This document shows positions 7,133-13,265 of a stretch of DNA of 21,491 nt, in pieces (position 1 is the stretch's first letter; each line of letters opens with the position of its first letter). The notes below the pieces were generated by a model that searched no databases, was not told where the DNA came from, and saw only the letters and a program-made list of their open reading frames with translations. This stretch comes from a bacterium (GTDB lineage: Bacteria > UBA6262 > WVXT01): NCBI GenBank assembly GCA_035530055.1, contig DATKVN010000078.1:1-21491 (forward strand). The letters are read 5' to 3'. Position numbers and translations under genes: made by a program.

Positions 7133-7268
7133 AAGATAGTCTGTTCAAAGCTAAGGAATTTCTTGACGCGGAAAAGTCTGGAGTCTCCGATGAAATCGGA
7201 GGAGGTTCGGGCGACCACAAGGGTCGCCCCTACGCGATTCGCAAGGACTCCATGTTACTATCTTTTAA
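7129..7268. repeat. Palindromic element E, copy 1
   Basis: Terminal inverted repeats TTAAAAGATAGT (7129-7140) and ACTATCTTTTAA (7257-7268), perfect over 12 bp. Inside, GGAATTTCTTGACGC and AAAAGTCTGGAGTC match copy 2 at 9146-9402. The centre folds as a closing stem GGAGTC/GACTCC with three arms: TCCGAT-GAA-ATCGGA, GGGCGACC-ACAAG-GGTCGCCC, and GCG-ATT-CGC. The second arm is the family F REP also found inside 1675-1783. The left end covers the rnfC stop codon. Confidence 0.75.
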
Positions 7269-7274
7269 ATGTTT

Positions 7275-7297
7275 GTAGCGGCAGAGCGGAGCTCTGC
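7275..7297 (+). repeat. Single REP unit, family B type
   Basis: GTAGCG followed by a perfect hairpin GCAGAGC-GGA-GCTCTGC (7281-7297). It lies 16 bases before the ATG of rnfD, just upstream of its ribosome site GAAGGGG, so the hairpin would be in the rnfC-rnfD intercistronic mRNA. Confidence 0.65.
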
Positions 7298-7313
7298 TAT
7301 ATAGAAGGGGAAA

Positions 7314-8240
7314 ATGGAAGAAGTTATTTCTCAAAGGTTAATTGTTTCTGTCTCACCACATATTAGAGCAAGGGAAGATGTCCGAACAATAATGTCTGAT
7401 GTAATCTTTGCCCTTTCTCCTGCTTTAGGTGCTTCCATTATCTTTTTTGGATGGCGGGCACTTCTTATTGTTTCGGTAAGCATCTTCTTTTCTGTGGCAA
7501 GCGAGTTTTTCTGGCAGAAGCTGTGGAGAAAGAAGATTACAGTTGGAGACCTAAGCCCTGTTGTTACGGGAATGCTTTTAGCTTTTGTCTTGCCTCCTTC
7601 TTCTCCTCTGTGGATGGTGGCAATAGGTGCATTTGTTGCCATTACTTTGGGAAAGCAAATTTTTGGAGGGTTGGGATACAATCCATTCAATCCGGCACTG
7701 GTGGCGCGGGCTGTCTTATTAGCTTCCTGGCCGGTGTATATGACTACATGGACGAGACCCTTTGATGGGGTGACTACTGCTTCACCTCTGGGAATAGTGA
7801 AGATGGAGTTGGACCAAAGGTTGCCATCGTATTTAGAGATGTTTTTAGGTAATAGAGCTGGCAGTTTGGGTGAAATTTCTGTTTTAGCCTTGTTACTTGG
7901 AGCAATATACCTTCTATATAGGAAGCAGATTACCTGGCACATTCCAGTAAGTTATATTGGAACGGTTGGTTTAGCCTCTCTTCTCTTTAACAGAGATCCC
8001 TTGTTCAACATCATGGCTGGTGGGCTTATTCTGGGGGCTTTCTTTATGGCAACGGATTTGGTTACCTCGCCTTTAACCAGGAAGGGGAAGCTGGTATTTG
8101 GTGTAGGTTGCGGGCTTCTAACTGTATTAATTCGCTTCACGGGAGGGTTTCCTGAAGGAGTCTGTTACTCTATTCTGATTATGAATATGTTAACTCCTAT
8201 AATTGATAAAATTACTGAACCAAAAGTCTTCGGTAGTTGA
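7314..8240 (+). CDS. rnfD: Rnf complex subunit RnfD
   Basis: 308-residue integral membrane subunit with about eight to nine hydrophobic helices; part of the ion-translocating core and homologous to NqrB. Recognised by SPHIRAREDVRTIMSDVI at the start, FGGLGYNPFNPALVARA, and the flavinylation segment FDGVTTASPLG. ApbE-type motifs are D-G-x-S/T-x-A-T/S with the last residue carrying FMN by a phosphoester bond; here that position is Ser157 rather than the usual Thr. FATDLVTSPLT-like sequence (FFMATDLVTSPLT) near the C-terminus is also conserved. The start ATG follows GAAGGGGAAA. It is separated from rnfC by 181 bp of repeats, unusual in a locus whose members are often nearly contiguous. Confidence 0.95.
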   Translation: MEEVISQRLIVSVSPHIRAREDVRTIMSDVIFALSPALGASIIFFGWRALLIVSVSIFFSVASEFFWQKLWRKKITVGDLSPVVTGMLLAFVLPPSSPLWMVAIGAFVAITLGKQIFGGLGYNPFNPALVARAVLLASWPVYMTTWTRPFDGVTTASPLGIVKMELDQRLPSYLEMFLGNRAGSLGEISVLALLLGAIYLLYRKQITWHIPVSYIGTVGLASLLFNRDPLFNIMAGGLILGAFFMATDLVTSPLTRKGKLVFGVGCGLLTVLIRFTGGFPEGVCYSILIMNMLTPIIDKITEPKVFGS

Positions 8241-8308
8241 ACAACTGATACAGGGCACTGTAAATAGTACCAGACCAAGGTCTTAACGTAATTCCTGTGG
8301 GATTGCTG

Positions 8309-9142
8309 ATGAAAAAAATTATAGTTAGGAGTTTATTGCTAGCGATTGTTGCCTCTTTAGCAGCTTGGGCACTTAGTCTCACTTATAAGAACACAAAGCC
8401 CAGAATAGATGCTTATGCTGAACAGCAGGCAAGGGAAGCTCGGAAAGAAGTTCTACCCGAGGCAAGCGAATTTGAGCTTGTAAATATTGGGGAACAGGAA
8501 TACTTTATTGGATATGATGAGAGAGGAAAACGTGTGGGAGTGAGTATAAAGACAAAGACGCGGGGTTATTCTGGGCCAATAGAAATGATTATGGGATTCG
8601 ATATGAAAGGAGAAATAACAGGGCTGAAAATATTGAACCAGATTGAGACTCCCGGTCTGGGGTCTAAGATTGTGGAGGATTGGTTTAGTAAACAATTTAT
8701 TAAACTGAAAGCAGAGGATTTGAGCTTTACAAAGGAAGATCCCCATGGGAAAGTAGAGGCAATTACGGCAGCGACTATTTCTTCCCGGGCAGCACTTGAG
8801 GGAGCTAAGGAACTATTCGGTTTATATGGTGACTTCCTGGAATATTTAAAGAAAGTAGAGATTCTCAAATATATCCGTGATGGGAGCTACACTGGCGAAG
8901 GAGGGGGCTTTAGTGGACCGATTAGGGTGAGGGTGACTGTGCAAAATCATCGGATAATAAGGATAGCTATTCTGGAGCGACAAGAGGTAGTAGAATACTG
9001 GTCTAAGGTTAGAGAGAAAATACCTCAGGAAATACTGGAAAAACAGAATATCGATGTGGATATAGTTAGTGGAGCGACTTATTCCAGCAAGGGATTGATT
9101 GAGGCGGTAACTAATGCTCTGGAGAAAGGGATAGAGAGGTGA
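8309..9142 (+). CDS. rnfG: RnfG with two tandem FMN-binding domains
   Basis: 277 residues: one N-terminal membrane anchor (about residues 5-25) and an extracytoplasmic part. RnfG carries covalent FMN and passes electrons within the Rnf complex. The first FMN_bind domain (about 60-180) has the RnfG pattern, including NQIETPGLGSKI and EAITAATISSRA with candidate acceptor Thr156. Unlike usual RnfG proteins of about 180-220 residues, it continues into a second FMN_bind-like domain (about 190-277): GSYTGEGGGFSGPIRVRVTV and IVSGATYSSKGLIEAV with Thr257 in a textbook SGAT motif. The reading frame is continuous, so this is a fusion and not two genes. I preferred ATG 8309 to GTG 8297; ribosome site weak in both cases. 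Element E copy 2 begins four bases after its stop. Confidence 0.9.
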   Translation: MKKIIVRSLLLAIVASLAAWALSLTYKNTKPRIDAYAEQQAREARKEVLPEASEFELVNIGEQEYFIGYDERGKRVGVSIKTKTRGYSGPIEMIMGFDMKGEITGLKILNQIETPGLGSKIVEDWFSKQFIKLKAEDLSFTKEDPHGKVEAITAATISSRAALEGAKELFGLYGDFLEYLKKVEILKYIRDGSYTGEGGGFSGPIRVRVTVQNHRIIRIAILERQEVVEYWSKVREKIPQEILEKQNIDVDIVSGATYSSKGLIEAVTNALEKGIER

Positions 9143-9214
9143 GATATTTGAAAGATATTTTGTTCATCGCTGAGAAATTTCTTAACGCTAAAAAGTTTGG
9201 AGTCCGCCCGAAAG

Positions 9215-9333
9215 AGGCTGTGTCGTAATTAGATTTTTTGTTTGGTAGCCGCAACCTTCAGGTTGCGTTCTCGACGGGGAAATTGCGCAGGCTAAAGCCT
9301 GCGGCTACCCAAATCAGGATTGTGACACAGCCT
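9215..9333. mobile_element. MITE X with 6-bp target duplication
   Basis: 119 bp with perfect 10-bp terminal inverted repeats AGGCTGTGTC (9215-9224) / GACACAGCCT (9324-9333), flanked by direct repeats CGAAAG at 9209-9214 and 9334-9339. Removing X plus one CGAAAG restores a perfect hairpin that is also present, uninterrupted, at 669-684. It encodes nothing and contains palindrome D. The ends resemble those of DDE-transposase insertion sequences, so it is probably a non-autonomous derivative. Confidence 0.75.
9244..9309. repeat. REPIN-like cloverleaf palindrome, family D
   Basis: 66 bp inside element X. The closing stem is GGTAGCC / GGCTACC, extendable to 10 bp as GGTAGCCGCA / TGCGGCTACC. Arms are GCAACCT-TC-AGGTTGC (9251-9266), TTCTC-GACG-GGGAA (9268-9281) and GCAGGCT-AA-AGCCTGC (9287-9302). 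Both halves start with GTAGCC followed by a hairpin, again the REP pattern in inverted orientation. Confidence 0.75.
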
Positions 9334-9433
9334 CGAAAGGGCGGGATGTATTTCACCCCCGATTTCATTGGGGGATTCCATATCACAAACTATCTTTCAA
9401 ATGTCAGTTGAGAAAAAGTAATGGGAAGATAAA

Positions 9434-10627
9434 ATGTTGAAGTTTGGGCAGGCTTTAAAGATAGTGCTTGAAGATACCAAACCGATGGAATGGGAATGGG
9501 TAGTTCTTTCTCGCGTGCATAGAAGGGTGCTTGCTGAAGATGTAACTGCTCAAAATAATGTTCCCTATACAGATAATTCGGCAATGGATGGCTATGCAAT
9601 AGATACAGATGATCTGAAGAGCGTTCCTCGAGAGTTGAAAGTAGTGGGGGTTGTGGCTTGTGGGAAATCTGTTAACAAGAGATTAAAACTGGGTGAGGCT
9701 ATGGCTATAATGACAGGTGCTCCGATTCCAGAAGGTTGTAATAGTGTTGTTCCCGTGGAGGACACAGAGAGAGTTGCCTCAGGAATTGTGAGAATACTTC
9801 GCCAGATTAAACCTGGTAAAAATGTGCGCTATTCAGGAGAAGATGTGAGAAAAGGAGAGGTGGTTTTAGAGAAAGGCACAGCTCTCGGTCCAGGTGAATT
9901 GGGGATGCTCGCTTCTATGGGGAGGAAGAGAGTGAGGGTCTTTCAAAAACCAGTGGTGGCTATATTAGTTACCGGTAATGAAATCATTGAACCTGGGGAG
10001 AGGTTGCGTCCGGGCAAAGTGAGAGATATAAACACATTTTCCTTACGTGGTCTTGTGGAAAAATTTGGTGGTGTTCCGCTTCCTCTGGGAATAGCTGGCG
10101 ATGAGAAAGTTAAACTGTTGAGAAAAATGAGAAAGGGCCTTAATTCCGATATAATGCTTATTTCCGGCGGGGTTTCTATGGGGAGGTTCGATTTTGTGCG
10201 TGAGGCTCTGACTTCTCTGGGATATAGAGAGAGATTCTGGAAGGTAGCGATGAAACCAGGGATGCCAATCAGTTTTGGCTATATCGGGCGGATGCCAGTT
10301 TTTGGTTTGCCAGGCAATCCTGTCTCTTCGATGGTCTCCTTTCTGGAGTTTGTGCGTCCCCTTATGATGAAGTTCGTGGATAGAGCTGTAGATTTACCTG
10401 AAATTTCTGCTTTTCTAAGAACTCCCATAGTGAAAAAGGATAATAGGAGACATTTCCTCCGGGTGAAATTGGATTACAGGAATCACAAATATTTTGCTTC
10501 TCTCACAGGTCCTCAGGGGTCGGGAATTCTTAAATCAATGATAGAGTGTGACGGCATTGCCATTATCCCGGAGAACACCAAAGCATTGAAAGTAGGAGAT
10601 AGAGTAACTGTGCAATTGGTAGTGTAG
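9434..10627 (+). CDS. moeA: Molybdopterin molybdenumtransferase MoeA
   Basis: 397 residues, cytoplasmic. MoeA inserts molybdate (or tungstate) into adenylylated molybdopterin, the last step of molybdenum cofactor synthesis. Seen: NSAMDGYAID near residue 50, TGAPIPEGCNSVVPVEDT, the MoCF_biosynth domain from about 175 with ILVTGNEII and LISGGVSMGRFDFVREAL, and VFGLPGNPVSSMVSFLEF, then the C-terminal domain IV. All conserved motifs are present. Its position between rnfG and rnfE is odd: it is unrelated to the Rnf reaction and no other cofactor gene is in the window, though a Mo/W enzyme may share expression with Rnf. The last two codons and the TAG stop lie in or at the edge of a family A REPIN (10619-10671). 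Start ATG 9434 is preceded by GGGAAGATAAA. Confidence 0.93.
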   Translation: MLKFGQALKIVLEDTKPMEWEWVVLSRVHRRVLAEDVTAQNNVPYTDNSAMDGYAIDTDDLKSVPRELKVVGVVACGKSVNKRLKLGEAMAIMTGAPIPEGCNSVVPVEDTERVASGIVRILRQIKPGKNVRYSGEDVRKGEVVLEKGTALGPGELGMLASMGRKRVRVFQKPVVAILVTGNEIIEPGERLRPGKVRDINTFSLRGLVEKFGGVPLPLGIAGDEKVKLLRKMRKGLNSDIMLISGGVSMGRFDFVREALTSLGYRERFWKVAMKPGMPISFGYIGRMPVFGLPGNPVSSMVSFLEFVRPLMMKFVDRAVDLPEISAFLRTPIVKKDNRRHFLRVKLDYRNHKYFASLTGPQGSGILKSMIECDGIAIIPENTKALKVGDRVTVQLVV

Positions 10628-10671
10628 GGGATTGTCCCCGTAAAGATTACGCCCATAAAGGGTTACACTAC
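10619..10671. repeat. REPIN-like cloverleaf palindrome, family A
   Basis: 53 bp with no unpaired junction bases on paper: closing stem GTAGTGTA (10619-10626) / TACACTAC (10664-10671), arm 1 GGGG-ATTGT-CCCC (10627-10639), arm 2 GTAA-AGA-TTAC (10640-10650), arm 3 CCC-ATAAA-GGG within 10651-10663. The left closing strand overlaps the end of moeA and supplies its stop. Sister copies: 1675-1783, 5776-5801 (half), 11313-11364 and 15679-15732. Confidence 0.85.
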
Positions 10672-10699
10672 AGATTATGCAAGTTGGATGGTGAGTGGT

Positions 10700-11296
10700 A
10701 TGGCTAAGTTGAAAAGTTTTACTAATGGGGTTCTGAGGGAGAACCCGGTTTTAGTGTTAGTACTCGGGCTCTGCCCTCTCCTGGCAGTTTCCAATACTGC
10801 AATTAATGCTCTGGGGATGGGGATTGCCACAATTTTTGTATTGACTCTTTCCAGCACGGTAGTTTCGCTTTGTCGTAAAGTTATTCCTGAAGATATTCGT
10901 ATTCCTATCTTTGTTATTATTATATCTACTTTTGTTACTATATCTGATTATTTTATGGCTGCATATTTTCCACCTCTTCATAGATCCTTGGGTGTTTTTA
11001 TTCCCTTGATTGTGGTGAATTGTATTATTTTGGCACGGGCTGAGGCATTTGCCTATCGGAACTCTCTGATAGATTCGTTTTTGGATGCACTGGGGATGGG
11101 ATTGGGATTTATTTTGGTGATAGTCACCATTGGAATAATTAGAGAGGTTTTAGGGAATGGTACAATATTTGGCTCAAGTAGATTCATCTTTCATCCTGCT
11201 TTGATTATGGTTTTCCCTCCCGGAGCATATTTAACTATTGGTTTTCTAATGGGAATCCTCAACATGTGGAATAGTAAAAGGAGGATGAAGAGATAG
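10700..11296 (+). CDS. rnfE: Rnf complex subunit RnfE
   Basis: 198-residue integral membrane protein with about six helices, homologous to NqrD and to RnfA, with which it forms the inverted-topology pair that binds an intramembrane iron-sulfur centre. Seen: FTNGVLRENPVLVLVLGLCP with the conserved GLCP Cys, and RSLGVFIPLIVVNCIILARA with the second conserved Cys in the VNCII motif, then LDALGMGLGFILVI and REVLGNGTIFG. I chose ATG 10700, which has GGTGAG a few bases upstream; ATG 10688 is in frame but has no ribosome site. It is separated from moeA by a REPIN and followed by another REPIN before rnfA. Confidence 0.93.
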   Translation: MAKLKSFTNGVLRENPVLVLVLGLCPLLAVSNTAINALGMGIATIFVLTLSSTVVSLCRKVIPEDIRIPIFVIIISTFVTISDYFMAAYFPPLHRSLGVFIPLIVVNCIILARAEAFAYRNSLIDSFLDALGMGLGFILVIVTIGIIREVLGNGTIFGSSRFIFHPALIMVFPPGAYLTIGFLMGILNMWNSKRRMKR

Positions 11297-11312
11297 TTTT
11301 CGGAGTCGCTCG

Positions 11313-11364
11313 GTAGTGTAGGGCTTTATGCCCGTGAGAATTACGCCCATAAAGGGTACACTAC
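11313..11364. repeat. REPIN-like cloverleaf palindrome, family A (covariant copy)
   Basis: Closing stem GTAGTGTA (11313-11320) / TACACTAC (11357-11364). Arm 1 is GGGC-TTTAT-GCCC, where other copies have GGGG/CCCC, so the fourth pair has switched from G-C to C-G. Arm 2 GTGA-GAA-TTAC keeps pairing through a G-T wobble. Arm 3 CCC-ATAAA-GGG is unchanged. It lies between rnfE and rnfA. Confidence 0.85.
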
Positions 11365-11458
11365 AGAAAACCTGGCGGAATTGAAGTTCCTGTAACTATC
11401 CCTTCATCCTCAGGGTGTTAGAGGTAAATTCTTTAATTCGATTTAATAGAGGAATTTA

Positions 11459-12046
11459 ATGGACCAGGTAAGTTTATTCGGTATCTTCATTTCGGCTCTT
11501 TTAATAAATAACATTATACTTATGCGCTTTCTTGGGCTCTGTTCATTCTTTGGCGTTTCTCGCCAGATGGAAGTTTCCTTAGGGATGAGTATGGCGGTTA
11601 TTTTCGTAATGACTATATCTTCAGCTGTTACTTGGATTTTCTACCACGTTCTCCTGTTGCCACTGAATGTGGAATTTCTGAAAATCTCAACTTTCATATT
11701 GGTCATCGCCTCTTTAGTTCAGTTGGAGGAACTTTTCTTGAAAAGGCATATTCCTCACCTGTATCGAGCCCTGGGAATATATCTTCCTCTGGTTACCACC
11801 AATTGTGCTATCCTGGCAGTCGCTTTCCTTCACGTCGATTATAATTACGCTTTTATTCAAACTGTTATATATGCTCTGGGAGTATCTTTAGGCTATACAG
11901 TAGCTATAATGCTCTTTACTGGAATTAGAATCAGGTTGGAGATTGCACCCATTCCCGAGCCCTTAAAGGGATATCCCACTGCATTTTTCATAGCTGCTTT
12001 GATGTCTTTAGCATTTTTGGGTTTCAAGGGTCTGTTTGGGTTATGA
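11459..12046 (+). CDS. rnfA: Rnf complex subunit RnfA
   Basis: 195-residue integral membrane protein with six predicted helices, homologous to NqrE and paired with RnfE. Typical features: LFGIFISALLINNIILMRFL with LGLCSFFG giving the first conserved Cys, ISSAVTWIFYHVLL, HRALGIYLP-type sequence (YRALGIYLPLVTTNCAIL) giving the second conserved Cys, and YALGVSLGYTVAIMLF. Length matches the family. GAGGAA lies five bases before the ATG. The stop TGA is seven bases before the rnfB start, so the two are surely co-transcribed and probably translationally coupled. Confidence 0.95.
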   Translation: MDQVSLFGIFISALLINNIILMRFLGLCSFFGVSRQMEVSLGMSMAVIFVMTISSAVTWIFYHVLLLPLNVEFLKISTFILVIASLVQLEELFLKRHIPHLYRALGIYLPLVTTNCAILAVAFLHVDYNYAFIQTVIYALGVSLGYTVAIMLFTGIRIRLEIAPIPEPLKGYPTAFFIAALMSLAFLGFKGLFGL

Positions 12047-12053
12047 GGAGCTT

Positions 12054-12836
12054 ATGGTCTTAATCTCTATAATTGCTTTGGGTAGTCTGGGACTTCTTTT
12101 TGGTCTTCTTTTAGCTCTGGCTGGCAAAAAGTTTGCTGTAAAGGTTGATCCCAGAGAGGAAAAAATATTGAATCTCCTGCCAGGGACTAACTGTGGTGCT
12201 TGCGGTTTTGCCGGGTGTAGGGGTATGGCAGAGGCCTTACTTAGAAGTGAAGCCGGAGTGACTTCCTGTCCAGTGGTTAGTGAGGAGACTGCTTACAAAA
12301 TAGGGGAGATTCTCGGAAAAAAAATTGAGGTTAGAGAAGCGGAAGTTGCCCGGGTTATGTGTCAGGGGGATGAGAGTAAGGTAAAATATGACTATAACGG
12401 AGTGAAAGACTGTCGCGCAGCCCATCTTGTAGCTGATGGATACAAGGCTTGCAGTTATGCATGTTTAGGACTGGGCACATGTAAGGATGTCTGTCCTTTT
12501 GATGCAATTCACTGGGAAAAGGGTAAGACGCCTGAGATTTTAATGGATAAATGTACCGCATGCGGAAAATGTGTTGAGGTCTGCCCTACAAAAGTAATCA
12601 GTCTCATTCCTAAAAAAGCTAAAGTTTACGTGAAATGTAGTTCTCTTGATAAAGGAGCGATAGTTCGGAAGATATGTAAATTGGGTTGTATTGCCTGTGG
12701 TATCTGCGTTAAGGTTTGTGAGCCGGGCGCTATTAAGATAGAAAATAATTTGGCTATCATCAACTACCAGAAGTGCACAAATTGTGGAATCTGTGTTGAA
12801 AAATGTCCAACCAATTCGATAGTAATGGTGAAATGA
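12054..12836 (+). CDS. rnfB: Rnf complex subunit RnfB (ferredoxin-interacting, poly-FeS)
   Basis: 260 residues. An N-terminal membrane helix (about 3-25) anchors a cytoplasmic electron-entry module that accepts electrons from reduced ferredoxin. First comes the Fe-S (4Fe4S_9-type) domain LLPGTNCGACGFAGCRGMAE with a fourth Cys in VTSCPV. It is followed by a linker with CSYACLGLGTCKDVCPF and three further ferredoxin-type motifs, CTACGKCVEVCP, CIACGICVKVCEP and CTNCGICVEKCP. The abundance of clusters fits RnfB proteins of anaerobes. I chose ATG 12054, with GAGGAG eight bases upstream, over the in-frame TTG at 12036 that would overlap rnfA. Last rnf gene; a repeat fragment follows. Confidence 0.94.
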   Translation: MVLISIIALGSLGLLFGLLLALAGKKFAVKVDPREEKILNLLPGTNCGACGFAGCRGMAEALLRSEAGVTSCPVVSEETAYKIGEILGKKIEVREAEVARVMCQGDESKVKYDYNGVKDCRAAHLVADGYKACSYACLGLGTCKDVCPFDAIHWEKGKTPEILMDKCTACGKCVEVCPTKVISLIPKKAKVYVKCSSLDKGAIVRKICKLGCIACGICVKVCEPGAIKIENNLAIINYQKCTNCGICVEKCPTNSIVMVK

Positions 12837-12850
12837 GATTGTGTAAAGGT

Positions 12851-12899
12851 TTGGAGTCCTCCCGAAAGGGCGGTGAAAAATGACTCTGACCCCTTTTTC
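12851..12899. repeat. Fragment joining element E core and reversed repeat M left end
   Basis: TTGGAGTC with CCTCCC-GAAA-GGGCGG (12858-12873, one mismatch in the stem) is the core of family E. It is followed by AAAAATGACTCTGACCCC and TTTTT, the reverse complement of the M left end seen at 3191. It lies between rnfB and cutA. The hairpin is not followed directly by a T-run, so I do not call it a terminator. Confidence 0.6.
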
Positions 12900-12926
12900 T
12901 AATATACTTAGTCAAGGAGGGGCGGG

Positions 12927-13265
12927 ATGAACGAAATGGTGATATTTATCACTTCAGGGAGTGAGGAAGAGGCAAAGAAACTCGCCAGGGTTTTGGTAGA
13001 GGAGAAATTGGCAGCTTGTGTTAATATTCTCTCTGGTGTTGAGTCCCTTTACTGGTGGAAGGGTAAGATTGAATCGAGTAAGGAGTGGATGTTGGTGGTT
13101 AAGACTCAAGGGAAAATGGTAAACAAGGTTGTGAAAAGAGTAAAGGAAATTCATAGTTATGAGGTTCCAGAAGTAATTGCTCTTCCCATAGTCGAAGGAA
13201 ATAAAGACTATTTACAATGGATTTCTGATACACTTGCTTTACGGAAAAGGAAAGGAGATTTATGA
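12927..13265 (+). CDS. cutA: Divalent-cation tolerance protein CutA
   Basis: 112-residue cytoplasmic protein of the CutA1 family, small trimeric proteins with a ferredoxin-like fold related to PII signal proteins. They were named for copper tolerance in E. coli but the general role is unsettled. Family features: VIFITSGSEEEAKKLARVLV, EKLAACVNIL, SLYWWKGKIESSKEW and VPEVIALPIVEGNKDYLQW. The length is standard. A strong ribosome site (AAGGAGG) precedes the ATG. The stop overlaps the start of amrS by four bases (ATGA), so the two are translationally coupled. Confidence 0.93.
   Translation: MNEMVIFITSGSEEEAKKLARVLVEEKLAACVNILSGVESLYWWKGKIESSKEWMLVVKTQGKMVNKVVKRVKEIHSYEVPEVIALPIVEGNKDYLQWISDTLALRKRKGDL

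Larger units (their letters stand above)
9146..9402. mobile_element. Palindromic element E, copy 2, carrying nested insertions
   Basis: 257 bp bounded by an 18-bp terminal inverted repeat with one mismatch: ATTTGAAAGATATTTTGT (9146-9163) and ACAAACTATCTTTCAAAT (9385-9402). The left internal part (AGAAATTTCTTAACGC, then AAAAAGTTTGGAGTC) matches copy 1 at 7129-7268. Its core palindrome CCGCCC-GAAA-GGGCGG is split by element X (9215-9333). Beyond it are a CCCCC...GGGGG arm and GATTCC, which pairs with GGAGTC with one wobble. It fills the gap between rnfG and moeA. No protein is encoded, so any movement must have been driven in trans. Confidence 0.75.

Noticed and set aside
9146-9402. A small protein gene between rnfG and moeA
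   Set aside because: The whole gap is explained by nested inverted repeats. The only open frames are interrupted or antisense to palindromes.
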